A stretch of 12,401 nucleotides of DNA from Chloroflexia bacterium (lineage in GTDB: Bacteria; Chloroflexota; Chloroflexia; QHBQ01; JADMIH01). Made by a program: the position numbers and the translations under genes. The notes under the pieces are model-generated. The model worked only from the letters and a program-made list of their open reading frames with translations. It was not told the origin of the DNA and did no database searches. This document shows, in pieces, positions 6,787 through 12,401 of this stretch; the stretch's first letter is position 1; every line of letters begins with the position of its first letter. The DNA lies in contig JAICKM010000121.1 of assembly GCA_025927935.1 (NCBI GenBank), positions 1 through 12,401 of the forward strand, given 5' to 3'.

Positions 6787-7524
6787 CTACTTGTTGCTGA
6801 CGGTTTCCATCTTCAGCATAGCGTCTTCCACCGCAGGCATCGATGTTAGGCGGGTGTCGTCGACCATCGTACCGTCTTTCAGGAAGATAATGCGGTCGGC
6901 ATAGGCCGCCATCCGGGCGTCGTGCGTCACCATAACCACCGTGCGGCCCCACTCGTCCACGGTCTGGCGCAGGAGGTGCAGCATCTCGTCGGCGGCCCGC
7001 GAGTCCAGGTTGCCGGTCGGCTCATCGGCCAGGATCAGCACCGGCTCGGTGACGAGGGCGCGGGCCAGGGCCACGCGCTGCTGCTGGCCGCCCGAAAGCT
7101 GGTCAGGCCGGTTGCCCAGCCGATCGGCCAGGCCCAGCCGGGTCAACCACTCGGTAGCGCGCACGCCCGAATCTTTAGGCCGAGCGCCGAGGGCCAGGGG
7201 CAACATGACATTTTCCAGCGCCGAAAGCACTGGGATCAGGTTGAAGAACTGGAACACGAAGCCGATCTTCTCCCGCCGGGTGATGGTCAGCGCCGTATCG
7301 TTGAGAGTCGAGAGGTCTACGCCGTCGAGCAGCACGCGGCCCTCGGTCGGCGTGTCCAACCCTCCCAGCAAATGCAGTAGCGTCGATTTGCCGCACCCGC
7401 TCGGCCCCATGATCGCCACCAACTCCTGTGCATTGATGCGCAGGTTGATTTGACTGAGCGCGGTAACAGCCGCGCTCCCGCTGCCGTAGATTTTGGTCAG
7501 CCGTTCGGTTTGCAAGAGAGCCAT
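6787..7524 (-). CDS. ABC transporter ATP-binding protein, LolD/MacB type
   Basis: The product is 245 residues, the usual size for a stand-alone LolD/MacB-type ATPase. All motifs are intact: Walker [10 protein letters not shown] (40-48), Q-loop Gln92 in '[10 protein letters not shown]', signature LSGGQQQR (143-150), Walker [10 protein letters not shown] (163-171) with catalytic Glu168, and switch His201. The '[16 protein letters not shown]' run and 'DEPTGNLDS' are typical of the group that works with FtsX-type permeases. The ATG at 7524 has AGGAGA seven bases upstream. The gene is 38 bases downstream of padR and 53 bases upstream of the permease, so the three look like one operon. A TCTAGATA box lies at 7543-7550 just above the ribosome site. 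Confidence 0.92.
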   Translation of the reverse strand: MALLQTERLTKIYGSGSAAVTALSQINLRINAQELVAIMGPSGCGKSTLLHLLGGLDTPTEGRVLLDGVDLSTLNDTALTITRREKIGFVFQFFNLIPVLSALENVMLPLALGARPKDSGVRATEWLTRLGLADRLGNRPDQLSGGQQQRVALARALVTEPVLILADEPTGNLDSRAADEMLHLLRQTVDEWGRTVVMVTHDARMAAYADRIIFLKDGTMVDDTRLTSMPAVEDAMLKMETVSNK

Positions 7525-7542
7525 CAGAAATTCTCCTGTAAA

Positions 7543-7550
7543 TATCTAGA
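7543..7550. promoter_or_regulatory. Third TATCTAGA box, ahead of the ATPase gene
   Basis: The 8-mer TATCTAGA occurs here, in the 38-base gap between padR and the ATPase gene. It also occurs at 8219-8226, and as TATCTAGT at 8250-8257 around the padR promoter. It sits about 20 bases before the ATPase ATG, where a bound regulator could act on an internal promoter or on elongation. Operator function is inferred from recurrence and position only. Confidence 0.4.
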
Positions 7551-7562
7551 CCAGAAGCCCGT

Positions 7563-8204
7563 CTATTTGCTTGGGGTATCTTTGTCAGGGGACACTTTGC
7601 GGGGGCGCCCGCGCTGGCGCGGCGCCGGCAACGGCATCGGCTGGGCGCGAATATCGTCCAGCCGGCTTTCCACCATGTCGAGCCAGCGTAGCTCGGCTTC
7701 GGTATGCATGATCGCGCTGTCCAGCATCAGGATCTGCGCCAGTTCCTGCGCCGGGTTCGCGGCGTTGCGGCGGGTGGTCAGGTCGTGCAACTCCTGGAAT
7801 AGCTCACGGCGCTGCACATGCAGCACCAGATGCGGGCGCTCGGCTCGCGTCACAATCGCCAGCATCAGCTTCAAGTAAAACTCGTCGCGGAGGCGGTAGT
7901 CCCGCGGCACCGCCGAATGCCACCAGCGCAGGAGCGCCGCGTGTCCCTCGTCGGTCAGCGCCCAGACCCGTTTATCGGGGCCGCTGCCCTTTTCCACACT
8001 TTCTTCGAAGACCAGGCCATCACGCGACAGCCGGTCGAGGCTGCTGTAGATCTGGCCCGAATTCAGCTCCCAGTGGCCGCCGACGGCGGCCTCGAAGAGA
8101 TCGTGCAGTTCATAACCGTGCCGCGATTGCTGCGACAGCAGGGCCAGCAGCGCATGTTGCACGGGACCGCGCTCGATTTTGCTTCGGGTCAGCGTTGAAG
8201 TCAT
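7563..8204 (-). CDS. PadR-family transcriptional regulator with AT-hook-like tail
   Basis: The product has 213 residues. Residues 11-98 are the PadR winged helix: 'GPVQHALLALL', 'RHGYELHDLFEAA', recognition helix 'NSGQIYSSLDRLSRDGLV' (48-65) and the wing 'GPDKRVWALTDEGHAAL'. Residues 100-188 are the helical C-terminal domain (Vir_act_alpha_C type) that normally dimerises. The last 25 residues are basic and Pro-rich, with RGRPRK at 198-203, the core of an AT-hook. The ATG at 8204 follows a weak AGG seven bases upstream. PadR proteins are usually repressors that sense small molecules and control adjacent transporters. Here the regulator is the first gene of an operon with the ATPase and permease, and its own promoter overlaps repeated TATCTAG boxes, so autorepression is likely. 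The ligand is unknown. Confidence 0.9.
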   Translation of the reverse strand: MTSTLTRSKIERGPVQHALLALLSQQSRHGYELHDLFEAAVGGHWELNSGQIYSSLDRLSRDGLVFEESVEKGSGPDKRVWALTDEGHAALLRWWHSAVPRDYRLRDEFYLKLMLAIVTRAERPHLVLHVQRRELFQELHDLTTRRNAANPAQELAQILMLDSAIMHTEAELRWLDMVESRLDDIRAQPMPLPAPRQRGRPRKVSPDKDTPSK

Positions 8205-8218
8205 AAATACCTACTTAC

Positions 8219-8257
8219 TATCTAGATTTATGATAAAATATACACCTGGTATCTAGT
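8219..8257. promoter_or_regulatory. Putative PadR operator: two TATCTAG boxes 31 bp apart
   Basis: TATCTAGA (8219-8226) and TATCTAGT (8250-8257) are direct repeats 31 bases apart, about three helical turns. The second lies between the -35 and -10 of the padR promoter, and the first lies just past its start point, both classic repressor positions. The stretch is clearly AT-rich compared with its surroundings. Assignment to PadR is inference. Confidence 0.55.
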
Positions 8258-8265
8258 TTCGTCAA
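8237..8265 (-). promoter_or_regulatory. Sigma-70-type promoter of the padR-ABC operon
   Basis: Read on the minus strand, the -35 is TTGACG (8260-8265), the spacer is exactly 17 bases, and the -10 is TATATT (8237-8242). The start point would be near 8230, giving a leader of about 26 bases before the padR ATG. A TATCTAG box fills much of the spacer. Confidence 0.75.
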
Positions 8266-8273
8266 TAGGACTT

Positions 8274-8291
8274 TTGGCGGATCTTCGCCAA
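8274..8291. other. Short palindrome between padR and the aminomutase gene
   Basis: TTGGCG (8274-8279) pairs with CGCCAA (8286-8291) around the 6-base loop GATCTT. It lies between the two divergent promoters, upstream of both. It could be a protein-binding site or only a chance hairpin. It lacks the U tract of a terminator in either direction. Confidence 0.3.
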
Positions 8292-8347
8292 CCCAATGGC
8301 AGCTTGGCGACGCTGGTCGCAGGGCTGTTGAGTTAGCGATCCCTGGA

Positions 8348-8377
8348 TTGGGGCAATTTGCCGGTCTGTGATATAAT
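8348..8377 (+). promoter_or_regulatory. Promoter of the aminomutase-epmA-efp operon
   Basis: The -10 is a consensus TATAAT (8372-8377) preceded by TGA, so it is an extended -10. A weak -35, TTGGGG (8348-8353), lies 18 bases upstream. Transcription should start near 8384, which excludes the in-frame ATG at 8380 and leaves a leader of about 86 bases before the ATG at 8470. Confidence 0.65.
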
Positions 8378-8469
8378 AGATGGTGCGAAAAAACAACCCT
8401 GATCCAAACACTCAGCAATATGCCTGCGGCACCGCTACGCGAACAGCACGCAACACTCAGGACTTCGCT

Positions 8470-9534
8470 ATGACGACCTGGCAAGAAGAATTACGGGGCA
8501 GCATCCGTGACGCGGCCGGCCTGCGCCGGGCCGTGGGCGCGGGCCAGCCTGCGCGGGAGATCGAAGCCGTGCTGGCCGAGTACAAGATGGCGATCCCGCC
8601 CTACTATCTGGGCCTGATCGACTGGGACGACCCGAACGACCCGATCCGCCTGCAAGCCGTGGCCGCGCCGAACGAACTCGTGACCATCCCGGAGGAACGC
8701 CACGACCCGATCGCTGACCAGCGCTGGTCGCCGGTCCACCGGTTGACCCACCGCTACCCGGACCGCGTGCTGATCTATCCCACATACCTGTGCTCGATGT
8801 ACTGTCGCTTCTGCTTTCGCAAGGAACGGCTAAACGAGGACGAGGCGGGCTTTCCGCATGACGGACTGGCGCCCGCTCTGGAGTACGTGGCAAGCCACCC
8901 GGAGATCCGCGAGGTCATCCTGACTGGCGGCGATCCGTTCGTGCTGGCCGACGATAAGCTGGGCGGGCTGTTGCGGCGCATCGCCGATATTCCGCACGTC
9001 GAGGGTATCCGCATCCACACCCGCGTGCCGGTCACGCTGCCCATGCGCGTGACGCCCGGCCTGGCGGCGGCGCTGGACATCTCCAAGATGCTCTGGGTGG
9101 TGACCCATTTCAACCACCCGCGCGAACTGACGCCGCAGGCTATCGCCGCCTGCCACGCGCTGCACCGGGCGGGGGCGCGCGTGCTCAACCAGAACGTGCT
9201 GCTCAAGGGCGTCAACGACAGCGCCGAGATCCTGGCCGAACTCTACCGGGGACTGGTCTACCGGGCGGGCGTGAAGCCGTATTACCTGCATCACTGCGAT
9301 ATGACCCTGGGCGTGGGCCGCTTCCGCACGACTATCGAGCACGGCCAGGCAATCATGAAGCAGTTACGCGGCCATATTTCGGGCCTCTGCCTGCCGACTT
9401 ATGTGCTCGACATCCCCGGCGGCGCAGGCAAGTCGCCGTTAGGCCCCAATTATATCCAGGGCCGCGAGGGTGATGTCTGGCAGATCGAGTCCTACACAGG
9501 CACCGTCCACGAATATCGAGATACCGGCTCGTGA
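8470..9534 (+). CDS. epmB: Lysine 2,3-aminomutase family radical SAM enzyme (EpmB role)
   Basis: This enzyme should convert L-lysine to beta-lysine using a [4Fe-4S] cluster, S-adenosylmethionine and PLP. The product is 354 residues. The radical SAM motif is Cys108-x3-Cys112-x2-Cys115 (CSMYCRFC). By alignment from memory with clostridial KamA, Arg117 matches the carboxylate-binding Arg134. Asp277 and Asp314 match the epsilon-amino ligands Asp293 and Asp330, and Lys321 in 'PGGAGKSP' matches the PLP lysine 337, with identical spacing. The sequence ('MAIPPYYLGLIDWDDPNDP', 'THFNHPRELT') is nearer KamA than E. coli EpmB, but it lacks the KamA C-terminal extension. Context gives the EF-P role: epmA overlaps its stop codon and efp follows. 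The ATG at 8470 has AGGA seven bases upstream; the ATG at 8380 lies ahead of the predicted transcript start. Use in free beta-lysine synthesis instead cannot be ruled out. Confidence 0.88.
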   Translation: MTTWQEELRGSIRDAAGLRRAVGAGQPAREIEAVLAEYKMAIPPYYLGLIDWDDPNDPIRLQAVAAPNELVTIPEERHDPIADQRWSPVHRLTHRYPDRVLIYPTYLCSMYCRFCFRKERLNEDEAGFPHDGLAPALEYVASHPEIREVILTGGDPFVLADDKLGGLLRRIADIPHVEGIRIHTRVPVTLPMRVTPGLAAALDISKMLWVVTHFNHPRELTPQAIAACHALHRAGARVLNQNVLLKGVNDSAEILAELYRGLVYRAGVKPYYLHHCDMTLGVGRFRTTIEHGQAIMKQLRGHISGLCLPTYVLDIPGGAGKSPLGPNYIQGREGDVWQIESYTGTVHEYRDTGS

Positions 9535-10607
9535 GCACCCGGCCCACCTGGCAGCGCCTGCGCGAGCAACCGGAGTTGCTGCCCCGCTACCTGATGCGCG
9601 AGCGCGTGATCCGCGCCATCCGCGAGTTCTTCTACGCGCAGGACTTCCACGAGGTGGAGACGCCGCTGCTGGTGCCCGTGCCGAGCATGGAGCCGTACCT
9701 GGAGGTATTCGAGACCGAGTTCGAGGATGTCCGCGGCAGACGGCAGCGCGCGTTCCTGACCAACTCGCCCGAATATGCGATGAAGCGGTTGCTGGTGGCC
9801 GGGTTGCCGCGCATCTTCCAGATCTGCAAAGCCTTCCGCAACCGCGAGGATACCGGGCGCAAGCGCAACCCGGAGTTCACCATGCTGGAGTGGTACCGCG
9901 CCCACGCCGACTACACAGCGATCATGGCCGACTGCGAGGGGCTGCTAGCGCATCTCTATGCCGCCACCCGGCCCGCGCCTCCGGCGCCTGGTGCGCGGTT
10001 GCTGTTGCGCTATCAGGGCATGGATGTTGATCTAACACCCCCCTGGGAGCGAATCAGCATGCGTGAAGCCTTCGCCGGCTATGCCGCGCTTGACCTAGAC
10101 CCGGTGGGGGAGTTGCCCGCGTTACGCGCCGCGATAGAGGCGCACGGCTATACGATCGGCGACTCGCCCTGGGACGAATTGCTCACCCAGTTGTTCGCCA
10201 ACGAAGTCGAACCCCATCTCGGCCGCACCCGGCCGGTGATCCTGTACGACTATCCGCTGGCGATGGCCGGGCTGGCCCGGCGGGCGCGCGATCCCCGCTA
10301 TGCCGAGCGGTTCGAGTTTTATATCGCCGGGCTGGAGCTAGGCAACGCCTTCTCCGAGTTGAACGACCCGCAGGAGCAGGCCGCCCGGCTGCGCGCCGAT
10401 CAGGCCGAGCGGCGGCGCCTGGGCAAGAAACAGTTCGCCATCGACGACGATTTCCTGGCCGCGTTGCACGCCGGGATGCCGCCCGCGGGTGGCATCGCCG
10501 TGGGCGTGGACCGCTTGATTATGTTGTTCGCCGACGTGGCGTCAATCCACGATACACTATGGATGCCGGGGCGCGAGTTGTTTGGCCCGGCTACTTTGGA
10601 GGATTAA
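9531..10607 (+). CDS. epmA: EF-P lysine ligase EpmA (GenX/PoxA; class II LysRS paralog)
   Basis: EpmA activates (beta-)lysine with ATP and attaches it to the lysine of EF-P. The product has 358 residues and consists only of a class II catalytic domain, without the tRNA anticodon-binding domain of lysyl-tRNA synthetase, as in E. coli EpmA (325). Motif 1 is around 'HEVETPLLVPVP' (40-51). Motif 2 is 'FRNRE...NPEFTMLEWY' (102-122), and motif 3 is 'GIAVGVDRLIML' (321-332). 'LTNSPEYAMKRLLVAG' and 'ELGNAFSELNDPQEQ' also match the EpmA pattern closely. Ala323 sits where E. coli EpmA has Ala298, a position that is Gly in lysyl-tRNA synthetases and that controls beta-lysine preference. The GTG start at 9531 overlaps the aminomutase TGA in a GTGA, so translation is probably coupled. 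A GTG start without a strong ribosome site fits this. Confidence 0.93.
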   Translation: MSTRPTWQRLREQPELLPRYLMRERVIRAIREFFYAQDFHEVETPLLVPVPSMEPYLEVFETEFEDVRGRRQRAFLTNSPEYAMKRLLVAGLPRIFQICKAFRNREDTGRKRNPEFTMLEWYRAHADYTAIMADCEGLLAHLYAATRPAPPAPGARLLLRYQGMDVDLTPPWERISMREAFAGYAALDLDPVGELPALRAAIEAHGYTIGDSPWDELLTQLFANEVEPHLGRTRPVILYDYPLAMAGLARRARDPRYAERFEFYIAGLELGNAFSELNDPQEQAARLRADQAERRRLGKKQFAIDDDFLAALHAGMPPAGGIAVGVDRLIMLFADVASIHDTLWMPGRELFGPATLED

Positions 10608-10611
10608 TACT

Positions 10612-11175
10612 ATGGCACGTATTCCCGCCGATCAGTTTCGCCGCGGGCTGACTGTGGTTTTCAACGATCAGCCCCATCAGATGACCGACGTCGAGTTCGT
10701 CAACCCCGGCAAAGGCTCGTCGTTCTACCGCACGACGTTGAAGAACCTCAAGACCGGGCGCGTGGTCGACTTCACGTTTAAGTCGAACGAAGCGCTGGAG
10801 GACTACGAGGTCTACACCCACGACATGCAATACCTCTATAACGACGGCAACGACTTTCACTTCATGCGCCAGGATACGCTGGATCAGTACGCGGTGCCGC
10901 GCGATGTCCTGGGCGTGGCCGCAGACTTCCTGACGGAAGGTGAAGTCTACCAGATCGTCATGCACGGAGAAGAGGCGCTGGGCATTCGCCCGCCCAAGCG
11001 CGTGGTGCTGACCGTGAGCGAAGCCGACCCTGTCGTGCGCGGGTCCACCGTGTCGGGCGTGAACAAGAGCGTGGTGCTGGATAACGGCGTCTCGGTATCG
11101 GTGCCGGGGTTCATTAAAGAGGGCGACAAGATCGCCGTGAACCCGGAAAACGGCGAGTACATCGAGCGCGTCTAG
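10612..11175 (+). CDS. efp: Translation elongation factor P
   Basis: EF-P binds between the ribosomal P and E sites and speeds peptide bonds at consecutive prolines. The product has 187 residues, the normal length. The N-terminal KOW-like domain (1-64) carries the acceptor loop 'NPGKGSSFYR' with Lys34, the residue beta-lysylated in E. coli. Two OB-type domains follow (about 68-127 and 131-186), with the family's C-terminal pattern 'NKSVVLDNGVSVSVPGFI'. Lys rather than Arg at the loop tip agrees with EpmA modification and not with rhamnosylation. The ATG at 10612 is chosen over an upstream TTG at 10582 because GGAGG (10598-10602) lies nine bases before it and the EF-P homology begins there. 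The gene starts four bases after the epmA stop, so the three genes form one operon. Confidence 0.97.
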   Translation: MARIPADQFRRGLTVVFNDQPHQMTDVEFVNPGKGSSFYRTTLKNLKTGRVVDFTFKSNEALEDYEVYTHDMQYLYNDGNDFHFMRQDTLDQYAVPRDVLGVAADFLTEGEVYQIVMHGEEALGIRPPKRVVLTVSEADPVVRGSTVSGVNKSVVLDNGVSVSVPGFIKEGDKIAVNPENGEYIERV

Positions 11176-11177
11176 CG

Positions 11178-11205
11178 GGCGGCCCACCACACGGCGGGGG
11201 CCGCC
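11178..11205 (+). terminator. GC-rich hairpin after efp
   Basis: GGCGGCCC (11178-11185) pairs with GGGCCGCC (11198-11205), an 8-bp stem with a 12-base loop starting two bases after the efp stop codon. There is no T tract, so termination strength is uncertain. It lies between the convergent efp and response-regulator genes. Confidence 0.4.
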
Positions 11206-11240
11206 TCTGCGCGCCACCCGCCGCACCTACCGGCCCCGCG

Positions 11241-11630
11241 TCAGGACAGCATGGAGAAAATGGCGCTTTCCAGTTCGTCGAGGTCGTAGGGTTTCTCGAT
11301 GAAGCGGGAACCGCCGGCCGCTTCAATCGTGGCAAGATCCGCCGGGGCGCGCGACCCCGACATTACGATCACCGGCACCTGGGCCAGCGTCGCGTCGGCA
11401 CGCAGCTCTTGCAAAACCTGCAAGCCGCCATGGGGAGGGATGTGCAGATCCAGCAGCACGAGATTCGGGCGGCAATCTCGGGCCTGGGCCATGGCAGTCA
11501 AGCCGTCGGGCGCTTCGCGTAACTCACAGGGGAGCAGTTCGGAGACGAACTCCCGAATCAGCATGCGCTGATCCGCGCTATCTTCGACCACCAGTAGAAC
11601 CGGATTGTGATCATTAGGCACTGTGGTCAT
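11241..11630 (-). CDS. Single-domain response regulator (CheY-like receiver)
   Basis: The product has 129 residues, only a receiver domain. Acidic Glu16-Asp17 ('LLVVEDSAD'), phosphoacceptor Asp61 ('LVLLDLHIP'), Ser91 in 'VIVMSGS' and Lys113 in 'FIEKPYDL' make a complete phosphorylation site. There is no output domain, so it would act by protein binding, as in CheY, Rcp1-like or phosphorelay proteins. The wording 'VEDSADQRMLIREF' and 'PPHGGLQVLQELR' resembles regulators paired with phytochrome-type or multi-sensor kinases, which is only a hint. The open frame reaches 11858, inside the promoter. The ATG at 11630 is preferred because it has GAGG eight bases upstream and the receiver fold starts at residue 10. 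No kinase lies next to it; the fused kinase at 973-2499 has its own receiver. Confidence 0.85.
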   Translation of the reverse strand: MTTVPNDHNPVLLVVEDSADQRMLIREFVSELLPCELREAPDGLTAMAQARDCRPNLVLLDLHIPPHGGLQVLQELRADATLAQVPVIVMSGSRAPADLATIEAAGGSRFIEKPYDLDELESAIFSMLS

Positions 11631-11970
11631 GGTATTAGCCTCGGCGACCCTTAGGAGATGGCTTGCTGGTAACATGCAGTGGGCCTCGCATCCAATAATC
11701 AAATTAAGCTGGATTCGTGGCCGGGCGCCCGATTCGCGCGGCAGGGGTAGAAACGCAGAAGCGGCATGGGCATTTGTGCCGGGCGGAAACGAGTACAGAG
11801 GATGGACCCAACCCGAGGCACTTTGCACTGCTTCGGAAACATTATACACTAACCGCATACAGAGTCAAGGGCATCAGCAGGCATCCGGGTAAGTTTTACG
11901 CAAGGTGTAACGGCGGATCCCCGGCTCCAGAATAGGCGCGGCGCTCACACGCCGGGCATGGGGAGAATCG
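11631..11970. other. 340-base divergent intergenic region
   Basis: This stretch holds the promoter of the response regulator (11841-11868) and about 200 bases of its predicted leader (11631-11834). It also holds the upstream region of the ABC exporter, with its GGGGAG ribosome site at 11960-11965. I see no coding sequence, tRNA or known riboswitch pattern. The leader contains only short hairpins, for example GGCA-TTTG-TGCC at 11769-11780 and the palindrome GGGCGCCC at 11723-11730. I found no convincing promoter for the ABC gene. Confidence 0.5.
11841..11868 (-). promoter_or_regulatory. Sigma-70-type promoter of the response regulator
   Basis: On the minus strand, the -35 is TTGACT (11863-11868) and the -10 is a consensus TATAAT (11841-11846), with a 16-base spacer. 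The start point would be near 11834, about 204 bases before the ATG at 11630. It overlaps the first codons of the longest open frame and so rules that start out. Confidence 0.7.
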
Positions 11971-12401
11971 ATGGAACACGGCGGATGGCGGTCGTACATC
12001 CGGTACGACGAACAACAGGACAAACCGGCAATCAGCATGGCCCTGCTACGCCGCGTGGGCGGGTACGCCGCGCCCTATCGCGGGCGGATCGTGATTATGC
12101 TGGCAACCATCATCGGGATTACGGTGCTGTCGCTGGTGCCCCCGCTGCTCTTTCGCGACCTGATCGATCACGCGCTGCCCGAGCGCGACGCGGCCCGGCT
12201 CAACTGGCTGGCCCTGGGCATGATCGTGGTGCCGCTGCTGAACGGCGGCCTGGGGGTGGTGCAGCGCTGGCTGGCCGCCCAGATCGGCGAGGGCGTCATC
12301 AGCGACCTGCGGATAAGTCTGTTCGCACATCTGCAACGGATGTCGCTGCGCTTTTTCACGAACACGCGCACGGGCGAGTTGATGTCGCGCCTGAACAACG
12401 A
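11971..12401 (+). CDS. Type-1 ABC exporter half-transporter, N-terminal part
   Basis: The gene runs off the right edge, and 143 codons are visible. After a polar N-terminus (1-25), residues 38-70 form the first membrane helix and loop ('IVIMLATIIGITVLSLVPPLLFRDLIDHALP' region). A second helix lies at about 78-100. The segment from 'QIGEGVISDLRISLFAHLQRMSLRFF' to 'TRTGELMSRLNN' is the hallmark of the ABC_membrane fold of MsbA/BmrA-type exporters, where the long cytoplasmic helix and coupling helix begin. The nucleotide-binding domain would lie beyond the window. The ATG at 11971 has GGGGAG five bases upstream. These proteins export lipids or drugs as homo- or heterodimers. The substrate cannot be told here. 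Confidence 0.88.
   Translation, partial: MEHGGWRSYIRYDEQQDKPAISMALLRRVGGYAAPYRGRIVIMLATIIGITVLSLVPPLLFRDLIDHALPERDAARLNWLALGMIVVPLLNGGLGVVQRWLAAQIGEGVISDLRISLFAHLQRMSLRFFTNTRTGELMSRLNN

Noticed and set aside
6734..6952. Longer start (6952) for the permease
   Set aside because: The extra 73 residues overlap the 3' part of the ATPase gene out of frame and are Arg/Gly-rich. The GTG at 6733 has a ribosome site and leads straight into the first membrane helix.
8380..8469. Upstream ATG (8380) for the aminomutase
   Set aside because: It lies three bases after the consensus -10, upstream of the expected transcript start, and the 30 added residues match nothing in the family.

Overview
The window is about 12.4 kb of GC-rich bacterial chromosome with short intergenic gaps and no mobile genes, rRNA, tRNA or CRISPR. 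Gene content suggests a GC-rich environmental bacterium. A KamA-type aminomutase next to EpmA and EF-P, a YprB-like nuclease with TPRs, MacB/FtsX-type ABC genes under a PadR regulator, and heptamer-built intergenic repeats would fit Chloroflexota. This assignment is inference, because there is no phylogenetic marker I can place without a search.

Layout from left to right. (1) The 3' end of a VOC/glyoxalase-fold gene (+) faces a small DUF4177-like gene (-), with a bidirectional terminator between them. (2) A soluble histidine kinase fused in one reading frame to a NarL/LuxR response regulator (-), joined by a PPPP-containing linker. (3) A divergent intergenic region filled by a pair of inverted, heptamer-built repeats, with an extended -10 promoter on each side. 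(4) A DEDD-type (YprB-like) exonuclease domain fused to a TPR-like tail (+). (5) A three-gene minus-strand set: padR regulator, ABC ATPase, and a large two-FtsX-domain permease. It has a well-formed sigma-70 type promoter and three copies of a TATCTAG motif that look like PadR operators. (6) A plus-strand operon of lysine 2,3-aminomutase, EpmA-type lysyl ligase and EF-P, transcribed divergently from padR. (7) A single-domain response regulator (-) with a leader of about 200 nt. (8) The 5' end of a type-1 ABC exporter half-transporter (+), cut by the window edge.

The clearest biological system is the EF-P beta-lysylation operon. The aminomutase makes beta-lysine, EpmA attaches it to Lys34 of EF-P, and modified EF-P relieves ribosome stalling at polyproline. 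All key catalytic residues are visible, and the target lysine sits in a PGKG loop. The aminomutase resembles clostridial KamA more than E. coli EpmB. The same window also contains a likely EF-P client, the PPPP linker of the kinase-regulator fusion. The PadR regulator carries a C-terminal AT-hook-like RGRPRK motif next to an AT-rich operator region.

Start codons were moved inward from the longest open frames where a promoter or Shine-Dalgarno site showed that the longer frame could not be right. This affects the DUF4177 protein, the kinase fusion, the nuclease, the permease, the aminomutase, EF-P and the response regulator.
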